Assembly: GCF_026248825.1 (NCBI RefSeq)
Contig: NZ_CP110973.1
Coordinates: forward strand, 868,001 to 932,000
Direction: 5' to 3'
DNA from: Larkinella insperata
GTDB lineage: Bacteria > Bacteroidota > Bacteroidia > Cytophagales > Spirosomataceae
DNA: 64,000 nt
Shown here: piece by piece, positions 25,524-34,131 of the stretch
How positions within the stretch are numbered: position 1 is the stretch's first letter
Layout: the number at the start of each line of letters is the position of its first letter
The notes under the pieces: model-generated
Seen by the model: only the letters and a program-made list of their open reading frames with translations
Told to the model about the DNA's origin: nothing
Database searches by the model: none
Translations under genes and position numbers: made by a program

Positions 25524-25653
25524 GGTTCAACCAGACAGAGCGTACGGATGGTCAAATGGAGTAATCTAACGGCATAATGACGCTTCGCGGCTTTCAATCG
25601 TCTAAATAAATCAACCTTTTTAATCATTTACTCATCCGTTGGTTGAACCATCC
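25524..25653. repeat. Palindromic intergenic repeat (family B)
   Basis: Left arm 25524-25565 (GGTTCAACCA ... CGGATG ... GAGTAA) and right arm 25628-25653 (TTACTC ATCCG TTGGTTGAACCATCC) are inverted copies with an insertion in the left one. A further run of degenerate TTCAACCAT units continues to about 25702. The motif is shared with 22747-22822. Confidence 0.5.
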
Positions 25654-25709
25654 AGCCGATTCAACCATTAAAACCGTCATCAACCCTCTCTTTTCAACCA
25701 TTCCTTTTG

Positions 25710-25717
25710 TATCTTTG
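25710..25717 (+). promoter_or_regulatory. -7 box of moaD, very close to the start codon
   Basis: TATCTTTG is a perfect match to the Bacteroidota -7 element TAnnTTTG and ends only five bases before the moaD ATG at 25723. No convincing TTG lies at the expected -33 distance. If used, transcription would begin at or just before the ATG. Confidence 0.4.
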
Positions 25718-25722
25718 ATGAT

Positions 25723-25971
25723 ATGAGCAACCGAGTTTCTGTTCTGCTTTTTGGTATTACGCGTGAGATTGTCGGCTCGTCGGCTCTTACGCTCGACCTA
25801 CCCCAAACTGGTCAGGTGGGCGATTTACTGCTGAATCTGAAAGAGCGTTACCCTGCCTTGAACGGCCTTCGTTCGCTGCTGGTGGCCGTCAACGGCGAGT
25901 ACGCCGAAACGGACCAGCGGCTGCGTCCCAACGACGAAATCGCCCTCATCCCGCCCGTCAGCGGAGGATAA
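25723..25971 (+). CDS. moaD: MoaD, molybdopterin synthase sulfur-carrier subunit
   Basis: 82 residues with the ubiquitin-like fold pattern and the required C-terminal Gly-Gly (PPVSGG), which is adenylated and thiocarboxylated to carry sulfur. VLLFGITREIVG at the start and DEIALIPPVSGG at the end match MoaD. moaE follows after 108 bases. No other molybdenum cofactor genes are in the window. Confidence 0.93.
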   Translation: MSNRVSVLLFGITREIVGSSALTLDLPQTGQVGDLLLNLKERYPALNGLRSLLVAVNGEYAETDQRLRPNDEIALIPPVSGG

Positions 25972-26079
25972 CATGCCTGAAGCAGGAAGCGTTACGAGTG
26001 AAGAATTTTATTGTGGCTTACTCCAGCAGGTGACCCTTTCCTAACTCTCAACTCCTGACTCCAAACTCTTAATTCCTTT

Positions 26080-26490
26080 ATGGTTTCAATTACAACTGAT
26101 CCGATTGATATGAATGCGGCTTATCAGTACGTGTCTACGGATGCGGCTGGAGCCATCACGTTTTTCTTTGGCACGGTTCGCGACAACACCAAAGAGCGCC
26201 CCGTTGAACGGCTGGAATACGAAGCCTACGACCGGATGGCGCTGGCGAAAATGCAGGAGATTGCCGACGAAGCCTGCGGGCGGTGGGATGTTCGGAAGTA
26301 CGCGATTATTCACCGGAAGGGCAACCTGACCATTGGTGAAATTGCCGTCCTGATTGCCGTAGCGACCCCGCACCGGGCCGATGCGTTTGATGCCTGCCGC
26401 TACATCATCGACACGCTCAAACAGCAGGTTCCGATCTGGAAAAAAGAAATTTTTGAAGATGGCCAGGTCTGGGTGGATGCCCATCCCTGA
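26080..26490 (+). CDS. moaE: MoaE, molybdopterin synthase catalytic subunit
   Basis: 136 residues. The conserved segments FFGTVRDNTK, LEYEAYDRMA, HRKGNLTIGEIAVLIAV and TPHRADAFDACRYIID are present. The KQQVPIWKKE stretch supplies the active-site lysines known from MoaE. With MoaD it converts precursor Z (cPMP) to molybdopterin by inserting two sulfurs. It converges with the EEP-family gene, whose stop lies six bases away. Confidence 0.95.
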   Translation: MVSITTDPIDMNAAYQYVSTDAAGAITFFFGTVRDNTKERPVERLEYEAYDRMALAKMQEIADEACGRWDVRKYAIIHRKGNLTIGEIAVLIAVATPHRADAFDACRYIIDTLKQQVPIWKKEIFEDGQVWVDAHP

Positions 26491-26495
26491 TAACG

Positions 26496-27677
26496 CTAAA
26501 AATCAAATTCGACGTGGGTTCTCGGGCGACGATCCCGACTGATTTCGCGCGGCTTGATGGCATACTGCGCCATAATCGGGTAATGGTCAGAATATTTGAC
26601 CTCGCGGTAGGTCACGTAATTGAGCGGTTCCAGGAAGCGGGCGTTGTAAAACTGATTGTCGATGCGTAAGAACCCTGGAGCCTTGTTGTAACTGAAACCA
26701 AATCCGCGGCCCGCGTCTTCGAAGGCGTTTCGCAGAATCCGGCGTAATTTTCCGTAACTGAAGCTGTACGGGGTATCGTTGAAGTCACCACAAATAATGA
26801 CAGGGTGCGGACTGTTGCGGTAGTATTCCTCGACCCGGTCGATCTGATTACGGCGCAGCGTCAGCCCCTGCCGAAGCTGGCGTAGCACGCCCTGCGTCTT
26901 TCGTTTCACCCGGTTGGTTTCCCGCTCTTCCAGCATACCGCCCACCCGGATTCCCATCGACTGCAAATGCAGGCTAATGACCCGGATGGTATCCGCTTTC
27001 ACCTTTACATCCGCCCAGACCAGGCCGTTGAAATTATCAAAAACCTCTTCGCCCCGTTTCACGATTGGGTGACGTGAAAACAGCGCTACCCCGATGAAAT
27101 TTCCGTCTTCACCTTCCATGCCCTCGCGGGTGGGTGGGTGCAGGACGGCGTAATAAGGATACCCGGCGCTTTCCAGCCGCCGGATGGTTTTGAAGACCAC
27201 CGAACGATCGTTGTTATAAAATTCCTGGAAGCATTTCACATCCGACGGTTCTTTCAGCACCCAGTCGATCATGGCGTTGGCATCGTCGGGGCGCTGCGTA
27301 TCTACCACATCGTATTTGTTGAAGCCCATAACGTTGTAGCTCATTACCTGAAAGGTCGTCCGTTTTTCGGGGTTCGTATCGGGTTGGCTATAGGTAAATG
27401 TACGTCGCCAGAACGGCATTCCGATCAGCATGGTTACGACCGGAAGCACCGCCCGCCAGGGTCTTACCAGGAGCCAGAACAAGATAAAAAACACATTGAA
27501 GGCCCAGGCTATTGGTAACGAAATCATGAAAATGCCGCCCACCCAATGTCCGATCGGGACTTCGTAGAGAAGGTAATAAACCAGAAGTGTATATAGAAAC
27601 AACAACAAGTTTAACGACCAGAACAACGACGAAAAAAATGACGATACCAGTACGCCAAGCCTAAGCGAAAATTTCAT
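26496..27677 (-). CDS. Membrane-anchored endonuclease/exonuclease/phosphatase family protein
   Basis: 393 residues. The first 95 residues hold three hydrophobic helices. The EEP domain follows, with VMSYNVMGFN, CFQEFY, NFIGVALFSRHPI, ICGDFNDTPYSFSYG and KYSDHYPIMAQY; the Asp, Asn and His of the last two motifs are the catalytic set of DNase I-like phosphodiesterases. The substrate may be a phospholipid, nucleic acid or sugar phosphate; family members vary. Its active domain should face the periplasm or the cytoplasm depending on helix number, which is not settled here. Confidence 0.88.
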   Translation of the reverse strand: MKFSLRLGVLVSSFFSSLFWSLNLLLFLYTLLVYYLLYEVPIGHWVGGIFMISLPIAWAFNVFFILFWLLVRPWRAVLPVVTMLIGMPFWRRTFTYSQPDTNPEKRTTFQVMSYNVMGFNKYDVVDTQRPDDANAMIDWVLKEPSDVKCFQEFYNNDRSVVFKTIRRLESAGYPYYAVLHPPTREGMEGEDGNFIGVALFSRHPIVKRGEEVFDNFNGLVWADVKVKADTIRVISLHLQSMGIRVGGMLEERETNRVKRKTQGVLRQLRQGLTLRRNQIDRVEEYYRNSPHPVIICGDFNDTPYSFSYGKLRRILRNAFEDAGRGFGFSYNKAPGFLRIDNQFYNARFLEPLNYVTYREVKYSDHYPIMAQYAIKPREISRDRRPRTHVEFDF

Positions 27678-27829
27678 ACGACAAGTAAGATGGGTGCGGG
27701 TCAGGCAAACCGACTTTATTTCAGTAACGAAAGGCGAAGGGCGAAAGGGTACAAAGTTACGAACGTTTGTTTGGAAAATAGTCCATTTAATCAGCCGGAA
27801 AAATTGTTAGAGGCCGATTATCAAATTGA

Positions 27830-27861
27830 TTGGGAAACAATTTATAAAATGTTTATCTTTG
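27830..27861 (+). promoter_or_regulatory. Promoter of the rimP-nusA-infB operon
   Basis: TTG at 27830-27832, a 21-base spacer, then TATCTTTG at 27854-27861, a perfect -7 box. Transcription would begin near 27866, about 55 bases before rimP. A short frame at 27690-27917 overlaps this promoter and is not a gene. Confidence 0.6.
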
Positions 27862-27889
27862 CAAGACTTATCAGCATTTATGCATGGCA

Positions 27890-27912
27890 GGGAGTTTTTG
27901 ACTCCCTTTTTT
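27890..27912 (+). terminator. Terminator-like hairpin in the rimP leader (candidate attenuator)
   Basis: GGGAGT (27890-27895) pairs with ACTCCC (27901-27906), followed by TTTTTT and G. The stem lies between the promoter and the rimP ATG (27921), and no plus-strand gene ends upstream, so it cannot be the terminator of a preceding gene. It may stop a fraction of transcripts before the operon encoding NusA. A role in translation start is also possible because it sits nine bases from the ATG. Confidence 0.55.
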
Positions 27913-27920
27913 GTTAATTT

Positions 27921-28400
27921 ATGGATGTAAAGGCGAAAGTTAACGAACTGTTACAGCCGTATCTGAACGAAGATCAGTATTTTGTCGTTGATATTCAGGT
28001 ATCCCCTTCCCGTACTCGTGCTAAAATAACCGTTCTGCTGGACAGCGATACCGGGATTACGATTGACGAATGCGCAAGGATCAGCCGGAAGTTGGGTGCC
28101 CAACTGGAAGAGCTGGAAGTTTTTGACGGACAGCCTTTTACGCTGGAATTATCATCGCCCGGAGTCGACGAACCACTGGTTTTCAGACGTCAATACCTGA
28201 AGAATGTAGGTCGTGAAATCGAAGTATTACTGAACGACGGGCAGACGCGCAAAGGAAAGTTGGAAAGCGTTGGCGAATCATCGATTGTTATTACCGAAAA
28301 GCCGCTGAAAAAACCGAAGAAAAACGATCCGCCGATTGAACCTACGGAAATACCATTTGCTGAAATCAAAAAGAGCACAATACAAATATCATTTAAATAA
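27921..28400 (+). CDS. rimP: RimP, ribosome maturation factor for the 30S subunit
   Basis: 159 residues. The N-terminal alpha/beta domain (VDIQVSPSRTRAKITVLLDS, IDECARISRKLGAQLEE) and the LELSSPGVDEPL hinge signature match RimP. The C-terminal Sm-like domain follows with LNDGQTRKGKLESVGE. It assists 16S rRNA and small-subunit assembly. The order rimP-nusA-infB is the classic arrangement. It is preceded by the promoter and hairpin described at 27830-27912. Confidence 0.95.
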   Translation: MDVKAKVNELLQPYLNEDQYFVVDIQVSPSRTRAKITVLLDSDTGITIDECARISRKLGAQLEELEVFDGQPFTLELSSPGVDEPLVFRRQYLKNVGREIEVLLNDGQTRKGKLESVGESSIVITEKPLKKPKKNDPPIEPTEIPFAEIKKSTIQISFK

Positions 28401-28498
28401 GCGTGTCGGTTTCAATGTAGCATTTTCAGTTAGTAGTTTCTGTTTGTTCTGACTGGAAGCCCGCTACTGAAAACTATACCTAAAAACCGGAAATTGCT

Positions 28499-29746
28499 AT
28501 GATGGATAGCGGAATACTCATTGAGTCGTTTGCAGAATTTGCACGGTCGAAAAACATTGACCGCCCGACCATGATCAAAATTCTGGAAGACGTATTCCGG
28601 ACGATGATTCGCAAAAAATACGGCACGGATGAGAACTTTGATGTGATCATCAACGCCGAAAGTGGTGACCTCGAAATGTGGCGCACCCGCGAGATTGTCG
28701 ACGACGATTCGGAAGACATCTGGGATTATGACAAAATCCCGCTGGCCGAAGCCCGCAAAATTCAGTCCGACTTTGAAGTCGGTGAAGAAGTAGCCGAAGA
28801 AGTTAAATTAGAAGATTTTGGTCGGCGGGTGGTGCAAACGGCCCGTCAAACGCTGATTCAGAAGATTAAGGATCTGGAAAAAGAGATCCTGTACGATAAA
28901 TACAAAAACCAGGTAGGCGATTTGGTGAATGCGGAAGTCTACCAATTGCTTAAAAATGAAGTAATTTTGCTCGACAGCGAAGGCAATGAAATCAGCCTTC
29001 CAAAAGGCGAGCAGATTCCGAAAGACCGGTATCGGAAAGGCGAAACCACCAAAGCCGTTGTTCACCGCGTTGAAATGATCAACGGTACGCCCAAGATCAT
29101 TTTGTCGCGCACGTCGCCGGTATTTCTGGAGCGCCTGTTCGAAAACGAAATTCCGGAGATTTACGACGGTTTGATTTCCATTCGCCGGATCGTTCGGGAA
29201 CCGGGCGAGCGGGCGAAAGTAGCCGTTGAATCGTACGACGACCGGATTGATCCGGTTGGTGCCTGCGTTGGGATGAAAGGGTCACGGATTCACAGCATCG
29301 TCCGCGAGCTGGGCAACGAAAACATCGACGTTATCAATTACACCGATAACTTCGAACTGTTGATCAGCCGGGCGTTGAGTCCGGCTAAAATCAGCTCCAT
29401 GCAAATTGACCGCGACGCCAAACGTGTATCGGTTTTTCTGAAGCCCGATCAGGTATCGCTGGCCATCGGAAAAGGCGGGCAGAACATCAAACTGGCCGGA
29501 CGGCTAGTAGGTATGGAGATTGATGTGTTCCGTGATGTCGAAGGACAGGAAGATGATGAAGACGTTGATTTGTCAGAATTCAGCGACGAAATCGACACCT
29601 GGATGATCGACGAACTGCGTCGGGTGGGTCTGGACACGGCCAAAAGTGTACTGGCCCGTTCGAGAGAAGAACTCGTCCGGATGACTGATCTGGAAGAGGA
29701 TACTATTGAAGAAATTCTGGGGATTTTACGCCAGGAATTTGAATAA
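28499..29746 (+). CDS. nusA: NusA, transcription termination/antitermination factor
   Basis: 415 residues. The N-terminal RNA-polymerase-binding domain begins MMDSGILIESFAEFARSKNI. It is followed by the S1 domain (about 135-200), then KH1 with GMKGSRI near residue 258 and KH2 with IGKGGQNIKLAG near 323. The C-terminal part carries one helix-hairpin-like stretch (IDELRRVGLDTAKSVLARSREEL). It lacks the two acidic repeats of the longer E. coli protein. NusA modulates pausing and intrinsic termination, which makes the hairpin upstream of its own operon noteworthy. Confidence 0.96.
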   Translation: MMDSGILIESFAEFARSKNIDRPTMIKILEDVFRTMIRKKYGTDENFDVIINAESGDLEMWRTREIVDDDSEDIWDYDKIPLAEARKIQSDFEVGEEVAEEVKLEDFGRRVVQTARQTLIQKIKDLEKEILYDKYKNQVGDLVNAEVYQLLKNEVILLDSEGNEISLPKGEQIPKDRYRKGETTKAVVHRVEMINGTPKIILSRTSPVFLERLFENEIPEIYDGLISIRRIVREPGERAKVAVESYDDRIDPVGACVGMKGSRIHSIVRELGNENIDVINYTDNFELLISRALSPAKISSMQIDRDAKRVSVFLKPDQVSLAIGKGGQNIKLAGRLVGMEIDVFRDVEGQEDDEDVDLSEFSDEIDTWMIDELRRVGLDTAKSVLARSREELVRMTDLEEDTIEEILGILRQEFE

Positions 29747-29751
29747 AATGA

Positions 29752-29820
29752 TGTCGATGAAGGGTGAACGGTGAATTAACTTTATCCATTCATCGTTTAT
29801 CATGTATAGGCCATCATTTA
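29752..29820. repeat. Palindromic intergenic sequence (family A)
   Basis: In the 103-base gap between nusA and infB. ATGATG ... GATGAAGGGTGAACGGTGAA is matched by inverted TTATCCATTCATC ... CATCATTT. The pairing is imperfect. Its ATGAA/TTCAT composition links it to the elements at 38420, 41547 and 57445. Confidence 0.4.
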
Positions 29821-29849
29821 AATGCTATTTTTCATTCTAAACCATTTGT

Positions 29850-32800
29850 ATGGCAGAAGATAAATCCATGCGCCTTAGCCAAGTGGCAAAAATACTCGGA
29901 GTAGGTTCGTCTACTGTGGTGAGTCGTCTTTCTGCCAAAGGGATTAAGGTTGATAGTAACCCTAACGGCAAGATTTCCAACGAACAGGTGGAAATCTTGG
30001 CAAAAGAATTCGGTAATACAGAACTATTGAATGGTGGAGCGACTCGTAAGCCCGCTCCAGAACCCATCGTACCCGAACCAAAACGTCGGGACGACGATGA
30101 TATGCCACAATATTTCCGCAGTGAGCCCGCTCGGCCTTCTCAGCCGACCCCACCGCCACCGGCGCCCACTCCGGTTGTTCCAAAACCCGCGCCCGTTCAG
30201 GAAGCGCCGGTCGTGCCAACACCACAACCCGTTGCTCCGCAACCCGCGCCCGTTGTTGCAGAAAAACCCGTAATGCCCGAGCCAAAACCTGAACCGAAGC
30301 CGGAGATTCCATCACCGGCGCCCGCTCCGGTTGAAGCTCGTCAGCAGCCCGCACCGGTTGAACCACGCGAAACCCCGGCTCCAAAGCCGGAACCGGTAGC
30401 GCCCGTGGTTGAGAAGAAACCAGAACCGGCTCCGCAACCCGCGCCTGTAACACCGGTAGCGCCACCGCGCCCGGTTGAAGCACCGCAGGCAGCCACCCCG
30501 ACCCCGGCTCCTCAACCGGAACCCAAGGAAACAACCGCCCCCGACCTGTCCAGCCCTCGTTTGCCTGGGTTGACGGTGTTGGGCAAAATTGATCTGGAAC
30601 GTAAACCCGCCCCGCGGCCCAACGATTCGAACCAGCGGCACCAGCACTCCAACCGGGGTGATGGAAATCGGCATAATGGTCCCCGACCAGACGGCCCACG
30701 GCAGGAAGGTTCACGCCCGGATAATCGACAAGGACAATACCCGAATCGGAACGACGGTTCCCGTGACCGGCGACCCGATCGGCCGACCGGACAGGATAAC
30801 CGTCCGGATCGCGACCGGAACCGGCCGCAAGACAACCGGCCGCAGCCGCCCCAACCGCCCCGTCCGGTTGAACCGCGCCCAACTCCTGCACCCCAACCGC
30901 GTGCAGAACAGCCGGAAGCAGAACCGAATGTTCCGATTGAAACAATCCGTGGCCGAGGAGAACAGCTCCGTGGGCTTACCGTTTTGGGTACTATCGAACT
31001 ACCGTCTGAGCGCTCTAAAAAGCAAACCGGTCCGGTGGCATCAACCGACGACCGCGATAAAAAGCGGAAACGCAAGCGGTTACGCCGTGACCCCGTCGGT
31101 GGGGCTGCGCCCGCCAGCGGAGGAGCCCAGCCGCAACAAGGTCAGGGTGCCCCGCGCAACCGGGATGCAAATCGCAACCAGCCTGGCCAAGCTCCGGGAC
31201 AAGGACAAGGACAAGCCGCGAAGCCAGCTAACACCGGTGGAGCTCAGAATAAAAACAAAGCCGGTGGCCGCAATACCCGCGACCGTCGGGAAGAGCCGAC
31301 CGAACGCGAAGTAAAAGATTCAATCCGCGCTACGCAGGCCCGGATGACCGGTAATAAGCCGAACCGCGGAGCCGACCGTCGTCGGGATCGCCGTCTGGAA
31401 CGGGCTGAACGCGAACGCGAACGGCTTGACCAGGAAAGCGAAGAAGCAAAAATCCTGCGGGTAACCGAATTCGTGTCGGCGAACGATCTGGCTTCGTTGA
31501 TGAATGTCTCGGTCAACGACGTTATCGCTACCTGTATGAGCCTGGGTATGTTTGTATCGATCAACCAACGACTCGATGCGGAAGCGATTACGGTAATTGC
31601 CGACGAATTCGAATACGAAGTGCAATTTGTATCGGCGGAAGAAGAGATTGAATCCGGGCTGGTAGAAGAACCAGATGACGAGGCTGATCTGGAACCGCGC
31701 GCTCCGATTGTAACCATCATGGGTCACGTTGACCACGGTAAAACGTCTTTGCTTGACTACATTCGCCGGACGCGCGTTGCGGCCGGAGAAGCCGGTGGAA
31801 TTACGCAGCACATTGGTGCTTACAGCGTAAAAACTGAAGACGATCGGATGATTACCTTCCTCGATACGCCGGGTCACGAAGCGTTTACGGCCATGCGGGC
31901 ACGGGGAGCCAAGGTTACCGACGTGGTTATTATCGTGATTGCTGCCGACGATAGTGTCATGCCGCAAACCCGTGAAGCCATCAACCACGCACAGGTAGCT
32001 GGTGTTCCGATTGTCTTCGCTTTCAGTAAGGTTGACAAACCGGGAGCAAATACCGATAAAATTCGGGAAGAACTCTCGCAAATGAATATGCTCGTGGAAG
32101 AATGGGGTGGTAAATACCAAACCCAGGAAATTTCCTCGAAATCAGGTCTGGGTATTTCGGAATTGCTGGAGAAAGTCCTGCTCGAAGCCGAACTGCTCGA
32201 ACTGAAAGCAAATCCGAACAAACGCGCGACGGGTACCGTTATTGAAGCCGAGCTCGACAAAGGCCGGGGGTATGTTACAACCATGCTCGTTCAGAATGGT
32301 ACGCTTCGTCAGGGTGACATCATCCTGGTTGGCGCCCACTTCGGTCGGATCCGCGCCATGACAGGTGATACAGGGCAACGCCTGAAAGAAGCCGGTCCTT
32401 CAACGCCGGTTCAGATTCTGGGTCTGCCCGGAGCACCGCAGGCAGGTGATAAGTTTAACGTAATGGAAACGGAGCGTGAAGCCCGCGAAATTGCCAACAA
32501 ACGGGAGCAATTGCTGCGTGAGCAAAACCTGCGGACTCGTAAGCACATTACACTTGAGGAAATCGGTCGCCGGAAAGCTATCGGTAACTTCAAAGAACTG
32601 AACGTTATCGTGAAAGGTGACGTGGACGGTTCGGTGGAAGCACTCTCCGATTCGTTGCTGCAGTTGTCGACCGAAGAGGTACAGGTGAACATTATCCACA
32701 AGGCCGTTGGTCAGATTTCCGAGTCGGATATTCTGCTGGCGTCGGCGTCGGATGCAATCATCGTCGGCTTCCAGGTTCGGCCATCCGTTGGCGCGCGCCG

Positions 32801-33203
32801 TCTGGCCGAGCAGGAGCAGATCGAAATTCGTCTGTACTCCATCATCTACGACGCGATCAACGAAGTCCGCGATGCCATGGAAGGTCTGCTGGCCCCCACA
32901 ACCGAAGAAGTTATCGTTGGAAACATCGAGGTTCGGGATGTGTTCAAGATCAGCCGCGTGGGAACCGTCGCTGGTTGTATGGTCACAGAAGGTATCATCC
33001 GCCGGAACAACAAAGTCCGGGTGGTTCGCGACTTTATCGTGGTGCATACCGGCGAGATCAGCGCCCTGAAACGATTCAAGGATGACGTTAACGAAGTTCG
33101 GAACGGGTACGAATGTGGTTTGAGCATCAAGAATTTCAACGACATCCAGGTGGGCGATACCATCGAAAGCTTCGAGTTGAAAGAAGTGAAACGGACGTTA
33201 TAA
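29850..33203 (+). CDS. infB: Translation initiation factor IF-2
   Basis: 1117 residues, longer than the roughly 900 usual in E. coli-type IF-2. Residues 1-60 form the IF2_N-like domain. Residues about 65-530 are a low-complexity, Pro/Glu/Gln/Arg-rich linker with a twice-repeated motif (GLTVLGKIDL and GLTVLGTIEL). A second IF2_N-like segment (AKILRVTEFVSANDLASLMN) lies near 530-580. The GTPase domain has G1 GHVDHGKT at 625-632 and G3 DTPGHEAF. The G4 motif reads SKVD (Ser726) where NKxD is standard. Domains II-IV follow to the end. It ends at a strong terminator. Confidence 0.96.
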   Translation: MAEDKSMRLSQVAKILGVGSSTVVSRLSAKGIKVDSNPNGKISNEQVEILAKEFGNTELLNGGATRKPAPEPIVPEPKRRDDDDMPQYFRSEPARPSQPTPPPPAPTPVVPKPAPVQEAPVVPTPQPVAPQPAPVVAEKPVMPEPKPEPKPEIPSPAPAPVEARQQPAPVEPRETPAPKPEPVAPVVEKKPEPAPQPAPVTPVAPPRPVEAPQAATPTPAPQPEPKETTAPDLSSPRLPGLTVLGKIDLERKPAPRPNDSNQRHQHSNRGDGNRHNGPRPDGPRQEGSRPDNRQGQYPNRNDGSRDRRPDRPTGQDNRPDRDRNRPQDNRPQPPQPPRPVEPRPTPAPQPRAEQPEAEPNVPIETIRGRGEQLRGLTVLGTIELPSERSKKQTGPVASTDDRDKKRKRKRLRRDPVGGAAPASGGAQPQQGQGAPRNRDANRNQPGQAPGQGQGQAAKPANTGGAQNKNKAGGRNTRDRREEPTEREVKDSIRATQARMTGNKPNRGADRRRDRRLERAERERERLDQESEEAKILRVTEFVSANDLASLMNVSVNDVIATCMSLGMFVSINQRLDAEAITVIADEFEYEVQFVSAEEEIESGLVEEPDDEADLEPRAPIVTIMGHVDHGKTSLLDYIRRTRVAAGEAGGITQHIGAYSVKTEDDRMITFLDTPGHEAFTAMRARGAKVTDVVIIVIAADDSVMPQTREAINHAQVAGVPIVFAFSKVDKPGANTDKIREELSQMNMLVEEWGGKYQTQEISSKSGLGISELLEKVLLEAELLELKANPNKRATGTVIEAELDKGRGYVTTMLVQNGTLRQGDIILVGAHFGRIRAMTGDTGQRLKEAGPSTPVQILGLPGAPQAGDKFNVMETEREAREIANKREQLLREQNLRTRKHITLEEIGRRKAIGNFKELNVIVKGDVDGSVEALSDSLLQLSTEEVQVNIIHKAVGQISESDILLASASDAIIVGFQVRPSVGARRLAEQEQIEIRLYSIIYDAINEVRDAMEGLLAPTTEEVIVGNIEVRDVFKISRVGTVAGCMVTEGIIRRNNKVRVVRDFIVVHTGEISALKRFKDDVNEVRNGYECGLSIKNFNDIQVGDTIESFELKEVKRTL

Positions 33204-33224
33204 GTCGTTATCGATTATTAGATC

Positions 33225-33263
33225 AAAAAGCCTTTGCCGCCCCGTGCGGTAAAGGCTTTTTTG
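33225..33263 (+). terminator. Rho-independent terminator of the rimP-nusA-infB operon
   Basis: AAAAAGCCTTTGCCGC (33225-33240) pairs with GCGGTAAAGGCTTTTT (33246-33261) with one G-T pair and a CCCGT loop, followed by a T run. It lies 21 bases after the infB stop. Confidence 0.9.
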
Positions 33264-33278
33264 ATATATTGGTAATGT

Positions 33279-33989
33279 ATGAAAATCATTACTATTTCGG
33301 ATCTCCACGGACTTTCCAGCTGGCTCCGTATCACCATAGATCAGTACGACAAAGTGATTTTTCTGGGAGATTACACGGACAGTTACGAACTGAGCGATGA
33401 AGCTATTTTGGAAAATTTACGGCAAATCGTTGCCTTAAAGAAACAGCATCCTGAAAAAATAATTCTGCTGATTGGCAATCATGATGCCCAGTACATCCAT
33501 TTTCCGCATTACCGATGTTCCGGTTTCCGCCCGTCGATGCAACCGGCCTTGAGTGATTTGTTTCATGCGCATCAATCGCTGTTTCAGATTGCCCACCAGG
33601 AAGCATCGTACCTGTTTACGCACGCGGGGGTGTCAAACCGCTGGATAACGCAGTTACCCAAAGCCAATTTGCGTTCAAAATTAAACCTTGATCCTCTGGA
33701 CCACAATCAATTGGCGGCTTTACTGAATCGAATGCACCAGGATCGGATGCTGCGTACGGTTCTGTTTGACGTGAGTTACTTCCGGGGCGGTTCCGACGAA
33801 GCCGGGGGACCGGTATGGGCCGACAAACGGGAAACGGCCACGGATTACCTGACGGGTCTGCATCAGGTGGTCGGTCACACTCCCGTGCCGGAATTTGTGA
33901 CCATTGGCGACGAAAACAGTTCTATAACGTATACGGATGTGTTGCAAACCCAGGAAACGTTCTATACGCTTGAAGTAGAAGGGGCATAA
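33279..33989 (+). CDS. Calcineurin-like metallophosphoesterase
   Basis: 236 residues. The metal-binding blocks are all visible: ISDLHG at the N-terminus, FLGDYTDSY, LIGNHDAQ, FTHAGVS and VVGHTP. These coordinate the two-metal centre of serine/threonine-phosphatase-like and Ap4A-hydrolase-like enzymes. The segment spacing is of the PP2A-like bacterial type. The substrate, protein or nucleotide, is not known. It stands between the infB terminator and the BatA-type gene. Confidence 0.9.
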   Translation: MKIITISDLHGLSSWLRITIDQYDKVIFLGDYTDSYELSDEAILENLRQIVALKKQHPEKIILLIGNHDAQYIHFPHYRCSGFRPSMQPALSDLFHAHQSLFQIAHQEASYLFTHAGVSNRWITQLPKANLRSKLNLDPLDHNQLAALLNRMHQDRMLRTVLFDVSYFRGGSDEAGGPVWADKRETATDYLTGLHQVVGHTPVPEFVTIGDENSSITYTDVLQTQETFYTLEVEGA

Positions 33990-34131
33990 AATAGCTTTTG
34001 TCTATTTATTCGCTGAAATCCGGCTTATCTGCATGGTTCGTATGCTATTCTTGCTAAATTCGTTACAGCCCGAACAACATTGATTTGTTTGGCCGTTATA
34101 AAAGAAAATAATCGTTCCAGCGAACTGTTTG

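Noticed and set aside
27690..27917. Plus-strand frame of 75 residues upstream of rimP
   Set aside because: It crosses the rimP promoter and hairpin, and its composition is not protein-like; more likely an accidental frame.
29850..31300. Frameshift or separate genes in the infB N-terminal half (several long alternative frames)
   Set aside because: The infB frame is open throughout and low-complexity linkers are normal in IF-2; alternative frames come from GC-rich repeats.
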